Assembly: GCF_027105055.1 (NCBI RefSeq)
Contig: NZ_CP114264.1
Coordinates: 310,001 to 374,000 of the forward strand
DNA: 64,000 nt
Source: Acinetobacter sp. TR3
GTDB lineage: Bacteria > Pseudomonadota > Gammaproteobacteria > Pseudomonadales > Moraxellaceae
Direction of reading: 5' to 3'
Under the pieces are notes generated by a model. That model saw only the letters and a list, made by a program, of their open reading frames with translations, did no database searches and had not been told where the DNA came from. Within the stretch, counting starts at the first letter, position 1. Each line of letters starts with the position of its first letter. Positions 45,750 to 55,321 of the stretch are shown piece by piece. The position numbers and the translations under genes are program-made.

Positions 45750-46031
45750 TTGACAATTTTCCTGTATTATTAAGTTAAATGTTATACAGACCTGTACGTT
45801 TTTGCTTACATAGAGATAAGAAAAATGCTATTTTTCTCCACAATTAGTTCTGACAGAATAGTCGGTATAAAGAAGATACACACTCAAAGCAAAAACATAA
45901 AAAGTGATGTGTAAAATACGTTCAGAGGGTCTGAAAGTAGCTTAATAAGAAACATAAAGAATAATAATAGAAAACTGAAAAGAACCTTGAATAACGCGCA
46001 AAAGCCCAAGTCTGACTTGGGCTCTTTTTTT
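45750..46031 (+). ncRNA. Possible second small transcript (weak candidate)
   Basis: A consensus TTGACA (45750-45755) with TTAAAT (45775-45780) 19 bp on could start a transcript near 45787. A strong terminator with T7 ends it at 46031. The interior is AT-rich, has no GGA motif, and holds one 29-codon frame (ATG at about 45826) with a weak ribosome site. I do not recognise the RNA. The terminator could equally be the bidirectional end of the serine hydrolase gene. Confidence 0.3.
46003..46031. terminator. Bidirectional terminator after the serine hydrolase gene
   Basis: AGCCCAAGT (46003-46011), loop CTG, ACTTGGGCT (46015-46023), then CTTTTTTT on the plus strand; on the minus strand TTTT follows the stem. 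It lies 17 bp beyond the hydrolase stop. Confidence 0.85.
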
Positions 46032-46047
46032 GCTGCGATCAAATGAA

Positions 46048-47346
46048 TTAGACGATGTCTGCTTCGTGTCGATCTGTTGCAAATAATGAACGACGTTGAT
46101 TCTTTGGAATCTTAGGGCAGTTTGTTGAGATTTGATATAATGTTTTGGCAAGAGCAGGGAGGTGTGTCCCAACGACAGATTTTCCTGTGGTAAGCAACGA
46201 TACACTAACATCACGCTCTGGATCTGCCCAACATAAAATATTAGAAAAACCAATGTGCCCAAAAGCCTGACCAGTCATTGGACCAAATAAACCGACTGGA
46301 TTACTACCAAGCATTGGACCTAACGCATAACGCATTGGGGCGAGTAGAGTACGGTCTAGGCTTGTTCCTGATGTTGGTAGGGTTGAGCGAAATACAGTTT
46401 TTGCGCTCATGATTTCTTTACCCTGATATTCACCACCGCTGAGTAACATTTCAAAAAAGCGACCAACTTGTTCAGCACTGGTATAAATGTTTCCAGCAGG
46501 ACAAATAGTATCCATGAAACGAGTATCATTGGTGACATCCACTGCAAGTTGTAAACCACCACCGAGTACATGATTAAGATAATGGTCTGTACCTAAGCTT
46601 GGGTGAATTCCTGTGGCATAGTTTAGTGCAACATTGTCTCGATATTCTGGTTTCAAACCATAGTTGAAATAATCTAGCCCCATTGGTTTTTCAATATTTT
46701 CAGCCAAAAACTCACGTACGCTTTGTCCAGTTACACGCTGAACGATTTCACCTAGGATATAACCAGCGGTAACAGCGTGATAAGCAAGATGTGTCCCTGA
46801 TGGCGAAACAGGTTTAGCTGCGCAAAGTACTTTTAAGATTTCTTCTTGGTTAAATAAAAGTTCTGGTGTGACTTCTGTATCAATACGTGGAATCCCGCCA
46901 CGGTGAGAAAGCAAATGGAAAATAGTCGCACGACGTTTACCATTGACCCCATATTCAGGAATATAGTAGCTAATCGGATCGAGCAGATTTAAATCACCGC
47001 GCTCATCCAACATATGGATCAGCATTGCTGTAACCATTTTTGATGCAGAGAATAAACATACAGGCGTATCAGGCGTACCAATTTTTGCATCCGCGGCTAA
47101 GCCATCTGGGGAGTTACCCTGTGCATAACCAATACTGCGGTTCAGTAAGATTTGTCCTTGACGTCGCAAACATAATGTAACGAGTGGATAGTTTCCTGTT
47201 TTATACAGGCATTCAACGCTATTCCAGATCTTTTGAATCTGTTTTTCAGTCATTCCACCCAATTCAGCTGCAACTTCATCTTTTGAGCGAATCACTTGAT
47301 TTAAGTCATTTGGTACATAACAAGTATTGGTTGATAAAATTTTCAC
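46048..47346 (-). CDS. Serine hydrolase of the beta-lactamase/EstB (family VIII esterase) type
   Basis: 432 residues from GTG 47346, where GAGGG lies 4-5 nt upstream; a 43-codon upstream extension is rejected. The nucleophile motif SxxK is seen as FSASKMVTAM (about residue 130). The general-base Tyr is probably in AYHAVTAGYILGEIV. The third motif is GHIGFSNILCW near residue 380. No signal peptide is evident, so the protein is probably cytoplasmic. Such proteins are usually esterases, transesterases or peptidases rather than true beta-lactamases. Divergent from rpsO. Confidence 0.82.
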   Translation of the reverse strand: MKILSTNTCYVPNDLNQVIRSKDEVAAELGGMTEKQIQKIWNSVECLYKTGNYPLVTLCLRRQGQILLNRSIGYAQGNSPDGLAADAKIGTPDTPVCLFSASKMVTAMLIHMLDERGDLNLLDPISYYIPEYGVNGKRRATIFHLLSHRGGIPRIDTEVTPELLFNQEEILKVLCAAKPVSPSGTHLAYHAVTAGYILGEIVQRVTGQSVREFLAENIEKPMGLDYFNYGLKPEYRDNVALNYATGIHPSLGTDHYLNHVLGGGLQLAVDVTNDTRFMDTICPAGNIYTSAEQVGRFFEMLLSGGEYQGKEIMSAKTVFRSTLPTSGTSLDRTLLAPMRYALGPMLGSNPVGLFGPMTGQAFGHIGFSNILCWADPERDVSVSLLTTGKSVVGTHLPALAKTLYQISTNCPKIPKNQRRSLFATDRHEADIV

Positions 47347-47585
47347 GATTCCCTCGCAATATTTTCGTTTTCTTTCGTCTCTGTCATAAATTGAAAACAG
47401 ATATACGATAGTGTGCCTATTTTGTTCAATGCTGTCAGCTGCCGAAATGCCAGCAAAGTTAAAACATTTTTGCAATATGGTGATAGATCACTTAAAATAG
47501 GTGACTTGCTGTAGTGATGCACGGCAGTCAGTTGCTTGCAACTGATCATTATCATTTTATTTTTTAAGCATCTCGGAGAAATCGA

Positions 47586-47855
47586 ATGGCTTTAACTAAC
47601 GCAGATCGCGCAGAGATCATTGCTAAATTTGCTCGTGCAGAAAACGACACTGGTTCACCTGAAGTACAAGTTGCTTTATTGACTGCTCAAATCAATGATT
47701 TGCAAGGTCACTTTAAAGAACACAAACATGACCACCACAGCCGTCGTGGTTTGATTCGTATGGTTAACCAACGTCGTAAATTACTTGACTATTTAAATGG
47801 TAAAGATCATGGTCGTTATGTTGCTTTGATCGGCGCATTAGGTTTACGTCGTTAA
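47586..47855 (+). CDS. rpsO: 30S ribosomal protein S15
   Basis: 89 residues, standard length. It binds the 16S rRNA central domain. The core [20 protein letters not shown] and [21 protein letters not shown] is invariant in S15. CGGAG lies 7 nt before the ATG. pnp follows after 251 bp containing a hairpin, the conserved rpsO-pnp order. Confidence 0.98.
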   Translation: MALTNADRAEIIAKFARAENDTGSPEVQVALLTAQINDLQGHFKEHKHDHHSRRGLIRMVNQRRKLLDYLNGKDHGRYVALIGALGLRR

Positions 47856-47945
47856 TTCGATTTTACTTTGTTTTCGCTATTTCGCATGTTGCAATGCTTT
47901 ATCGCTGAAAAGAGAGTTTCACCTGATTTGGTTTAGGTGATTTTA

Positions 47946-47972
47946 GAAGGGGCGCTTGTTCGCTCCTTCTTT
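47946..47972 (+). terminator. Hairpin between rpsO and pnp
   Basis: GAAGGGGCG (47946-47954), loop CTTGTT, CGCTCCTTC (47961-47969) with one G.U, followed by TTTGTGTTT. The T-run is interrupted, so partial termination with read-through into pnp is likely. Confidence 0.7.
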
Positions 47973-48106
47973 GTGTTTAACTTTTATGTAAAAATTTTGA
48001 TCTAGTGCGATGGCTTCTAAGCTTTGTCATTTATCTACACATGAGTTGTAGTCTGAATGCCAAACCTTAGGGGTCTCACTAGAATAAAACTAGGAAAATA
48101 TAATAC

Positions 48107-50203
48107 ATGTCAATGTTTAATATCGTTCGTAAAGAATTCCAATTTGGTCAGCACCAAGTTGTTTTAGAAACGGGTCGTGTTGCACGTCAAGCAAATACAG
48201 TTTTAATCACCATGGGTGGTGTAACTGTGCTTGTTGCGGTTGTTGCACAGCCAAAAGCAAAAGCGGGTCAAGACTTTTTCCCGTTAACTGTTAACTATCA
48301 AGAAAAACAATATGCGGCGGGTCGTATCCCTGGTGGTTATGGCAAGCGCGAAGGTCGTGCGTCTGAAGCTGAAACTTTAATTTCTCGTTTGATTGACCGT
48401 CCGATTCGTCCATTGTTCCCAGAAGGTTATTTCAACGAAATCCAAGTCACAGCAACAGTTGTTTCTTCTGACAAAACAATGGATGCTGATATTGCTGCGA
48501 TGTTAGGTACATCTGCTGCATTGTCGATTGCGGGCACACCTTTCCGTGGTCCAATTGGTGGTGCACGTGTTGGTTTGATCAATGGTGAATATGTTCTTAA
48601 CCCAACGTTAGAACAACTTGCACAATCTGATCTTGATCTTGTCGTTGCAGGTACAGAATCAGCAGTGTTAATGGTTGAATCTGAAGCGAAAGAACTTTCA
48701 GAAGACCAAATGTTAGGCGCAGTACTTTTCGGTCATGACGAAATGCAAATTGCTGTACAAGCAATCAAAGAATTTGCTGCTGCAGTTGGCGCGAAAGAAT
48801 CTGAGTGGGTTGCTCCAACGCACAATGAAGAATTACGTGCTAAATTAAAAGAAGCATTTGAAGCAAAAATTTCAGAAGCGTATACGATTGCGGTAAAACA
48901 AGAACGTTATGCAGCTTTAGATGCACTTTATGCAGAAGCAAAAGCGCAATTCGTTCCTGAAGAAGATGTTGATGGCATCGCTGATGAAGTTGATTTCTTA
49001 TTCGAAGATCTTAAATACCGTACCGTACGTGACAACATCTTGTCTGGTAAGCCACGTATTGATGGTCGTGACACCAAAACAGTTCGTGGTATCGACGTTC
49101 AAGTGGGTGTATTAGGTCGTGCTCATGGTTCAGCATTGTTTACACGTGGTGAAACACAAGCACTTGTAACTGCAACTTTAGGTAACACACGTGATGCATT
49201 GATGGTTGATACCTTAGCGGGTACGAAAACTGACAACTTCATGTTGCATTATAACTTCCCAGCTTACTCTGTAGGTGAAACGGGTCGTGAATCAGGTCCT
49301 AAGCGTCGCGAAATTGGACACGGTCGTTTAGCACGTCGTGGTGTACAAGCGGTTCTTCCACCTGTTGATCGTTTCCCTTACGTACTTCGTATCGTATCTG
49401 ATATTACTGAATCAAACGGTTCATCTTCTATGGCGTCTGTTTGTGGTGCATCTCTTGCACTTATGGATGCAGGTGTTCCGCTTAAAGCACCAGTTGCAGG
49501 TATTGCAATGGGCTTAGTAAAAGAAGGTGAGCGTTTTGCAGTTCTTTCAGACATCTTAGGTGACGAAGACCACCTTGGTGATATGGACTTTAAAGTAGCA
49601 GGTTCTGCGAATGGTATTACTGCACTTCAAATGGACATCAAGATCGAAGGGATTACTGAAGAGATCATGGAAGTTGCATTAAACCAAGCTTTTGCTGGTC
49701 GTATGCATATCCTGAATGAAATGAATAAAGTCATTTCACGTGCGCGTGCAGAAATCAGTGCGAATGCGCCGACTTTCGAAGTGATTAACATCAATCCAGA
49801 TAAGATTCGTGATGTGATTGGTAAAGGTGGTGCTACCATTCGTGCCATTACAGAAGAGACCAAAGCTGCGATTGATATCGAAGACAATGGTACAGTTCGT
49901 GTATTTGGTGAAACTAAAGCTGCTGCTCGTGCTGCGATTGCAAAAATCCAAGCACTGACTGCTGAAGTTGAGCCAGGCAAAATCTACGACGGTAAAGTGA
50001 TTCGTATCGTTGAATTTGGTGCGTTCGTAAATATCATGCCTGGTACGGATGGTTTACTTCACATTTCACAAATCTCAAATGAGCGTATTGCGAATGTGAC
50101 CGACGTGTTAAAAGAAGGTCAGGAACTAAAAGTACAAGTTGCTGATGTCGATAATCGTGGTCGTATTAAGTTGACAATGAAAGATATTGAGCAAGCTCAA
50201 TAA
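48107..50203 (+). CDS. pnp: Polyribonucleotide nucleotidyltransferase (PNPase)
   Basis: Phosphorolytic 3'-5' exoribonuclease and degradosome component. It is 698 residues: first RNase PH domain (about 1-140), helical domain (about 210-310), second RNase PH domain (about 320-540, with [20 protein letters not shown] and [18 protein letters not shown]), KH (about 550-610, [16 protein letters not shown]) and S1 (about 620-690, [20 protein letters not shown]). Start ATG 48107; a second ATG two codons on is possible. A strong terminator follows. Confidence 0.97.
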   Translation: MSMFNIVRKEFQFGQHQVVLETGRVARQANTVLITMGGVTVLVAVVAQPKAKAGQDFFPLTVNYQEKQYAAGRIPGGYGKREGRASEAETLISRLIDRPIRPLFPEGYFNEIQVTATVVSSDKTMDADIAAMLGTSAALSIAGTPFRGPIGGARVGLINGEYVLNPTLEQLAQSDLDLVVAGTESAVLMVESEAKELSEDQMLGAVLFGHDEMQIAVQAIKEFAAAVGAKESEWVAPTHNEELRAKLKEAFEAKISEAYTIAVKQERYAALDALYAEAKAQFVPEEDVDGIADEVDFLFEDLKYRTVRDNILSGKPRIDGRDTKTVRGIDVQVGVLGRAHGSALFTRGETQALVTATLGNTRDALMVDTLAGTKTDNFMLHYNFPAYSVGETGRESGPKRREIGHGRLARRGVQAVLPPVDRFPYVLRIVSDITESNGSSSMASVCGASLALMDAGVPLKAPVAGIAMGLVKEGERFAVLSDILGDEDHLGDMDFKVAGSANGITALQMDIKIEGITEEIMEVALNQAFAGRMHILNEMNKVISRARAEISANAPTFEVININPDKIRDVIGKGGATIRAITEETKAAIDIEDNGTVRVFGETKAAARAAIAKIQALTAEVEPGKIYDGKVIRIVEFGAFVNIMPGTDGLLHISQISNERIANVTDVLKEGQELKVQVADVDNRGRIKLTMKDIEQAQ

Positions 50204-50220
50204 TAGCAATACTTTTGCTT

Positions 50221-50256
50221 AAAAAAAGCGCATTGTTTTTACAATGCGCTTTTTTA
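50221..50256 (+). terminator. Terminator after pnp
   Basis: AGCGCATTGT (50227-50236), loop TTTT, ACAATGCGCT (50241-50250), perfect 10-bp stem with T7 downstream and A7 upstream. Confidence 0.95.
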
Positions 50257-50459
50257 TTAACTAGATGAAAACTATAAATATAAATTGGCGAAACAATAAA
50301 CATAAAATTATTTTATATTAGACATTAGTCGAGTGCTTAAATTGTGAGGATTACAATTAACGTAGAATTCCCCAAATTTCCGCTCCTGCCTGTGTTTATA
50401 AGGTTTTAGATAGACAGTCGGAAGTCTATTTGTTATCCCAATATGAAGGAATATCGCAC

Positions 50460-51782
50460 ATGCACGTCGACCATGTAGCCGCAGGTCAAGATGACCAGCA
50501 GCCACCAAAGAAACCCAAGTTTTATCAAATTCTTTATGTACAAGTGATCTTCGCAATTGTTGCGGGGATACTATTAGGTCATTTCTTTCCTGAGTTTGGT
50601 GAAAGCTTAAAGCCGCTTGGTGAAGCTTTTATTAAAATGGTGAAAATGATTATTGCGCCTGTGATTTTCTTGACTGTCGTGACTGGTATTGCAGGGATGA
50701 AAAATCTTGGCAGTGTGGGTCGTGTTACAGGTAAGGCAATGATTTACTTCCTGACCTTTTCAACACTTGCGCTGATCATTGGTCTGATTGTTGGTAATGT
50801 GATTCAACCAGGTCATGGTTTAAATATTGATCCAAGTACATTACACAGTACTAAAGTTGATGAATATGCAGCTAAAGCACATGAATCAACTATTACAGGT
50901 TTCTTGATGAATATCATTCCAGATACATTGGTGAGTCCATTTGTATCAGGTCAAATTCTTCAAGTTTTGTTTGTCGCAGTCTTATTTGGTTTGGCACTTG
51001 CTAAATCAGGCGATTTAGGCCGTCCAATTACTGACTTCTTGCAACAATTAACCAATCCTGTATTCACTCTAGTGGGTATGTTAATGAAGTTTGCACCTAT
51101 TGGTGCATTTGGTGCGATGGCATTTACCATTGGTGCTTATGGGATTAGTTCAATTGGGAACTTGATGTTATTAATCGCAACTTTCTACATCACCGCATTA
51201 CTTTTTGTCATTGTTATCTTGGGTGCAGTCGCTCGTTATAACGGTTTTTCGATTATCGACCTGATCCGTTATATCAAAGATGAACTGTGGTTGGTTCTTG
51301 GTACAAGTTCATCAGAAGCAGCGCTCCCATCATTGATGGCGAAAATGGAAAAAGCAGGCTGTGAAAAATCGGTTGTGGGTTTAGTAATTCCGACAGGGTA
51401 TTCATTCAACTTAGATGGTACTAATATTTACATGACATTAGCTGCATTATTCATTGCACAAGCATGTAATATTGAATTGACACTCACTCAACAAGTGACA
51501 ATTTTATTGGTGGCTATGCTCAGTTCTAAAGGGGCTGCGGGGATTACGGGCGCAGGCTTTATTACTTTGGCAGCAACGCTTTCGGTTGTTCCTGCGATTC
51601 CAGTTGCGGGAATGGCATTGATCTTAGGTATTGATCGCTTTATGTCTGAATGCCGTGCTTTAACCAATTTAGTTGGTAATGCTTGCGCAACAATTGTTGT
51701 TGCAAAATGGGATAAGGCATTAGATAAAGAGCAACTCGACCAAGCCTTAAAACATGGCGTGGTAGTAAACAAAGAAGTTTAA
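50460..51782 (+). CDS. dctA: Dicarboxylate/amino acid:cation symporter (DctA/GltP family)
   Basis: 440 residues from ATG 50460, with AAGGAA 9 nt upstream; a TTG extension to 50430 is rejected. About eight membrane segments plus re-entrant loops. [24 protein letters not shown] near the start, the Ser-rich hairpin [13 protein letters not shown], the [18 protein letters not shown] segment and the [16 protein letters not shown] region are the DAACS signatures. The last favours C4-dicarboxylates (DctA), but glutamate or aspartate cannot be excluded. Monocistronic, with its own terminator. Confidence 0.88.
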   Translation: MHVDHVAAGQDDQQPPKKPKFYQILYVQVIFAIVAGILLGHFFPEFGESLKPLGEAFIKMVKMIIAPVIFLTVVTGIAGMKNLGSVGRVTGKAMIYFLTFSTLALIIGLIVGNVIQPGHGLNIDPSTLHSTKVDEYAAKAHESTITGFLMNIIPDTLVSPFVSGQILQVLFVAVLFGLALAKSGDLGRPITDFLQQLTNPVFTLVGMLMKFAPIGAFGAMAFTIGAYGISSIGNLMLLIATFYITALLFVIVILGAVARYNGFSIIDLIRYIKDELWLVLGTSSSEAALPSLMAKMEKAGCEKSVVGLVIPTGYSFNLDGTNIYMTLAALFIAQACNIELTLTQQVTILLVAMLSSKGAAGITGAGFITLAATLSVVPAIPVAGMALILGIDRFMSECRALTNLVGNACATIVVAKWDKALDKEQLDQALKHGVVVNKEV

Positions 51783-51797
51783 TACCGCCTAATTTGT

Positions 51798-51830
51798 AAA
51801 AGCCTCGATGCCTCGCATACGAGGCTTTTT
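51798..51830 (+). terminator. Terminator after the dicarboxylate symporter
   Basis: AAAAGCCTCG (51798-51807) pairs with CGAGGCTTTT (51820-51829) around a 12-nt loop, followed by further T. Confidence 0.9.
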
Positions 51831-51922
51831 CATGTCATTTGATTTTGATAATAGAATAAACATAGCTTTTTATTGTGCTTCATGGCAGCATTTCTATAGA
51901 TTTTCAAACTTATCTCGACTCT

Positions 51923-53146
51923 ATGCAGCTTTATTATTTTTATCGTCATAACAGTGAAAATACGATTTTTATTAGCGTGGAACAACAAACAGAACATACG
52001 CTTGAGTTTTTGTGGGTTGATAGTTTGAGACAGGATTTGGTTAATCATACCGATTCTTGGCAAAAAAATATTTATGAGCATACGGGTGTAGTGCTTAACG
52101 AATTTCATATGCGTGATTTGCTCAATATTGAACATCCTTGTGCTTTTGATACAGTTGAAGAATATGACCTATTAGTATTTCGGAAATTGATCAGTCCAGA
52201 CGATCAAATTTATGAAAGTGACAATGCTTTAGAATCTCATGAAAGTATTTTTGGCCTAGCAACTACACCGATGAGTTTTATCCTAACACCGAATATTTTG
52301 GTGAGTGTGAGGGAGCAGGGAAATAAAGCAATCGAAAGCTATATTCAACGTATTCAAGTAATTATGGGGCGTCCGATTGCTGAACAAAATAAGCCGAGAA
52401 AATTAGCCAGTACACCTGCCGATTTATGTTTACGCTTATTGAACAGCATGATTGATGGCTATTTGAATTTACGTACGCCACTGACACGTCGTGTTGAATA
52501 TTGGCAACAGCAACTTTTGCAGGGCAACCGCCGTTTTAAACAGTGGCATCAACTCTTTCATGAAGATATGGCATTCCAACAAATCGAAAATTTATGTGAG
52601 GAACAAATAGAGACCTTACAGGAGTTTCGAGATGAGTTAGTTGATAATTATCATCATGTGATGGGGGAGCATAAGCATAAGAATCAAGACATTCTCTTGG
52701 TTCGTCTCAATGATTTAATGAGCCATATAGAGCGTGTTCAAAAACATACCTTGCGTTTAAGAAATGCGATTCAATCGGCCATTGATTTACATTTTTCAGC
52801 TATTGCGAATCAAACCAATGAAAATATGCGTATTTTAGCAATTATTACGGCAATATTTGCCCCGTTGACCTTATTAACAGGGATTTATGGGATGAATTTT
52901 GAATTTATCCCAGGGTTAAAGTCACCTGTTGGTTTTTGGATTATGCTTGCAGTCATGCTAATGAGCACGGTGGTACTGTTGTACTATTTTTACCAGCAAC
53001 ATTTAGTAGGGCGTGGTGAACGGAGCGTAATTGATTTATTGGCACAACAGCATAAACAACGAAATGTAAATTTACTTTGGTTCTTAGACTATGAACCAAT
53101 TAAGCAAACACTCAAAGAAGTAGAGAAAATGACTAAACTTAAATAA
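51923..53146 (+). CDS. CorA-like divalent metal ion transporter
   Basis: 407 residues from ATG 51923 (MQLYYFYRHN); a GTG extension to 51875 is possible but unlike the family. A large cytoplasmic N-terminal domain with long helices is followed by two C-terminal membrane segments. The pore signature YGMN occurs in LTGIYGMNFEFIPG just after the first segment. Mg2+, Co2+ or Zn2+ could be the substrate. A 25-residue cytoplasmic tail follows the second segment. No ribosome site is evident. Confidence 0.83.
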   Translation: MQLYYFYRHNSENTIFISVEQQTEHTLEFLWVDSLRQDLVNHTDSWQKNIYEHTGVVLNEFHMRDLLNIEHPCAFDTVEEYDLLVFRKLISPDDQIYESDNALESHESIFGLATTPMSFILTPNILVSVREQGNKAIESYIQRIQVIMGRPIAEQNKPRKLASTPADLCLRLLNSMIDGYLNLRTPLTRRVEYWQQQLLQGNRRFKQWHQLFHEDMAFQQIENLCEEQIETLQEFRDELVDNYHHVMGEHKHKNQDILLVRLNDLMSHIERVQKHTLRLRNAIQSAIDLHFSAIANQTNENMRILAIITAIFAPLTLLTGIYGMNFEFIPGLKSPVGFWIMLAVMLMSTVVLLYYFYQQHLVGRGERSVIDLLAQQHKQRNVNLLWFLDYEPIKQTLKEVEKMTKLK

Positions 53147-53172
53147 AGCGTTTAGTCATATATAAAGTTGCC

Positions 53173-53499
53173 TTAGTGAAAATGTTTGAGCTGTTTACGC
53201 AGTTGCTGTACTTCATCAATCAGATCCAACATCACCGCAACCGCTGATAAGCTAGCATCGAAGTCACGTTGTAAACGATAAGCTCGACGTGCTCGTGCTA
53301 CATCTTCACCGATAAACTGATAACTTTGTGGATCGACTTGGATTTGTAAAATTTCATAATCAATCAGTTTTAAAACCCAATCCGTACTTTGACCACATGC
53401 TTCTGCAAAGTGTTCGAGATCAAGTGCCAATTGTTCATCAATAATTTCAACTTGGCAGTGACCGTCATATTGAATTTCTTTGTATTGAATAGTTGTCAT
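53173..53499 (-). CDS. cbpM: Chaperone modulator CbpM
   Basis: 108 residues. CbpM binds the J-domain of CbpA and blocks both its DnaK co-chaperone and DNA-binding activity. A MerR-like helix-turn-helix fold is expected; FIGEDVARARRAYRLQRDFDASLSAVAVMLDLIDEV fits the family core. It lies 11 bp after cbpA, the standard cbpA-cbpM order. Confidence 0.85.
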   Translation of the reverse strand: MTTIQYKEIQYDGHCQVEIIDEQLALDLEHFAEACGQSTDWVLKLIDYEILQIQVDPQSYQFIGEDVARARRAYRLQRDFDASLSAVAVMLDLIDEVQQLRKQLKHFH

Positions 53500-53510
53500 G
53501 ATCTTACTCC

Positions 53511-54455
53511 TTATGAGGCACGAGGTCTGAATGAAGCAAAGGCATCTGCAAACTGTTGATAAGCCTGTTGCTCTTGCTCACTGTGTGCTGGTGGTAAAAC
53601 AATATTAATAATTAGATATAAATGCCCTGCGATTTTGTTTGGTATCCCTTTATCTTTGAGACGTAATTGTTGTCCATTCTTAGCATTTTTAGGTAAATTG
53701 ACTTTGAGTTGCCCTGCGGGAGTATTGACTTCAATGCTTTGTCCTAGAGCTGCTTCCCACGGAGTTACATCAATAGTTTGATAGACATCAGCGCCTTCAA
53801 TACGAATGCGGTCGGTATCTTTATATTGGATTTCAATATAAAGATCACCATTTTCACCGCCATTGATACCACTTTGTCCTTGACCATTTAAGCGAATTTG
53901 CTGACCTTCTTTCATTCCTTTTGGAATCTTAACCTGCAAGGTTTTTCGCTGGACTTCAGGCTCACCATAGACGTTATAAGTTGGAATTTGCAAGGTAATC
54001 TGTTGAGTTGAACCGTGATAGGCAATATCTAAATCGACTTGAATACTGGCATGTTGATCCTCACCCCGATAGCTGCGTTGTTGGCGTTGCGAACGTTGTT
54101 GTCCGCCACCAAAACCTGAGCCAAATCGACCAAATAAATCCTCAAAGCCACTAAAGTCAGCACCTTCACCTGAGCTTTGGCGATAGAACTGTGAGTCGTC
54201 AAACCCATTTGGATTGCCTTGTCCAAAATTAGAGAAACCTTGTGGATGATCTAAGATCTGATCGTATTCAGTTTTTTTTGTAGCGTCACTTAAGGTGTCA
54301 TAGGCGACATTAATCGCCTGCATTTTTGCTTCCGCATCGGTTTCTTTGCTCACATCAGGATGATATTTACGTGCTAGTTTTCGATAAGCTTTTTTAATTT
54401 CATCTGCTGAGGCATCTCTTGAAACACCTAGCTCTTCATAATAATTTTTTGCCAT
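53511..54455 (-). CDS. cbpA: Curved DNA-binding DnaJ-family protein CbpA
   Basis: Type B J-domain co-chaperone and nucleoid-associated protein, 314 residues. The J-domain (1-70) has KNYYEELGVSRDASADEIKKAYRK and the HPD triad. A Gly/Phe/Gln-rich linker (about 75-130) follows, then two beta-rich C-terminal substrate domains (about 135-310) with KIPKGMKEGQQIRLNGQG. No zinc-finger domain, which separates it from DnaJ. Confidence 0.93.
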   Translation of the reverse strand: MAKNYYEELGVSRDASADEIKKAYRKLARKYHPDVSKETDAEAKMQAINVAYDTLSDATKKTEYDQILDHPQGFSNFGQGNPNGFDDSQFYRQSSGEGADFSGFEDLFGRFGSGFGGGQQRSQRQQRSYRGEDQHASIQVDLDIAYHGSTQQITLQIPTYNVYGEPEVQRKTLQVKIPKGMKEGQQIRLNGQGQSGINGGENGDLYIEIQYKDTDRIRIEGADVYQTIDVTPWEAALGQSIEVNTPAGQLKVNLPKNAKNGQQLRLKDKGIPNKIAGHLYLIINIVLPPAHSEQEQQAYQQFADAFASFRPRAS

Positions 54456-54487
54456 GATCTTAAATATAATAATGAGATGTTTCTTTC

Positions 54488-54515
54488 ATTATGAAACGAA
54501 TCCAAGAGATTTCAA
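54488..54515 (-). promoter_or_regulatory. Sigma-70-like promoter of cbpA-cbpM
   Basis: On the minus strand TTGAAA (54515-54510), 16-bp spacer, CATAAT (54493-54488), about 30 bp before the cbpA ATG. It does not match the sigma-32 consensus. Confidence 0.6.
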
Positions 54516-54523
54516 TGGATTCG
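54497..54523. promoter_or_regulatory. Palindrome over the cbpA promoter
   Basis: CGAATCCA (54497-54504) and TGGATTCG (54516-54523) are perfect 8-bp arms with 11 bp between them. They enclose the -35 hexamer, an operator-like placement. Confidence 0.5.
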
Positions 54524-54596
54524 ATTGTATAAGAGTTGTTTTGTTTAGCTAAAAGCTTAGAGTAAGTATCGGTACTTTCGGTTTTCTAAGATCACT

Positions 54597-55208
54597 TTAG
54601 ATAAAGGTTTCAATCAGCCCATAGAGTGCAATCAACACGAGTAGAGCACCACACAGACCTAGAATCTTTGGATAGATTTTGCTTTGAGAGAGACGACTGA
54701 AGAACAGATAGACTAAAGACAAGGTTAAGAAGTCCAAAATAATCCATGTGACCGTAAGTAAGCTTAAACTGAAATTGATGTTCGGAGAGAGATGAATAAA
54801 CTGTGGGAAAAAAGCCGAAAAGAAAATAATATCTTTTGGATTGGAAATTCCCACCAGAAAGCCTTTTTTAAAGCCTCCGCTTTGTGTGGATACGGTTTGA
54901 ATGGCGGTTGGATGTGGTGCCTGAAGCACTTCTTTAATAATGCTATAGCCCAGATAGGCAATATAAAGGCAACCTAATATACGAATGGCTTTTAGGTAGT
55001 TCTCATCAATCGTGAGAAAGCCTTTGAGAATGAGTACAGAAATAAAAATTAGGATTAAAGAAGCGAAATTGGTACCAAAAATAGTTTCTAATGCTTTTCT
55101 ATAACCGCCTTTCAGACCAGCACTCGCCACTAAGATCATTACGGGGCCGGGGGTAGCAATCAAGACAATAACGCTAATAATAAATAAGAAATATTCGAAG
55201 TAATTCAT
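54597..55208 (-). CDS. LysE/RhtB-family amino acid exporter
   Basis: 203 residues, about six membrane segments. The opening ATPGPVMILVASAGLKGGYRKALETIFGTNFAS is the classical LysE/RhtB motif. LVGISNPKDIIFFSAFFPQF is the second conserved block. The exported substrate cannot be inferred. Transcribed alone, between the hslO terminator and cbpA. Confidence 0.88.
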   Translation of the reverse strand: MNYFEYFLFIISVIVLIATPGPVMILVASAGLKGGYRKALETIFGTNFASLILIFISVLILKGFLTIDENYLKAIRILGCLYIAYLGYSIIKEVLQAPHPTAIQTVSTQSGGFKKGFLVGISNPKDIIFFSAFFPQFIHLSPNINFSLSLLTVTWIILDFLTLSLVYLFFSRLSQSKIYPKILGLCGALLVLIALYGLIETFI

Positions 55209-55280
55209 AAGTCAAAATTAAGGTCTATGTTATTGGGAGATTTGAAAATTGTTCTATCGGATAGACCTTAATACAAAATA

Positions 55281-55307
55281 AAAAAAGACGGAAGCCCGTC
55301 TTTTTTT
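55281..55307 (-). terminator. Terminator after hslO (bidirectional)
   Basis: GACGG (55287-55291), loop AAGC, CCGTC (55296-55300), flanked by A6 on the left and T7 on the right. It ends hslO on the minus strand and can act in both directions. Confidence 0.9.
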
Positions 55308-55321
55308 ATTTTACTTTTCAA

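Larger units (their letters stand above)
45345..46047. other. Gene-poor interval between recD and the serine hydrolase gene
   Basis: About 700 bp without a convincing protein gene. It contains the GacA-type site, the Rsm-like RNA candidate with its terminator, an AT-rich stretch, a TTGACA-led promoter candidate at 45750, and a strong bidirectional terminator at 46003-46031. Apart from these, 45610-45745 shows only AT-rich sequence. Confidence 0.6.

Noticed and set aside
45942..46262. A 106-codon minus-strand frame across the serine hydrolase end
   Set aside because: It crosses the strong terminator at 46003-46031 and overlaps the conserved C-terminus of the hydrolase in another frame.
46048..47346. 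The serine hydrolase as an antibiotic-resistance class C beta-lactamase
   Set aside because: It has SxxK but lacks a signal peptide and the expected YxN and KTG motifs of AmpC; the esterase/EstB type fits better.
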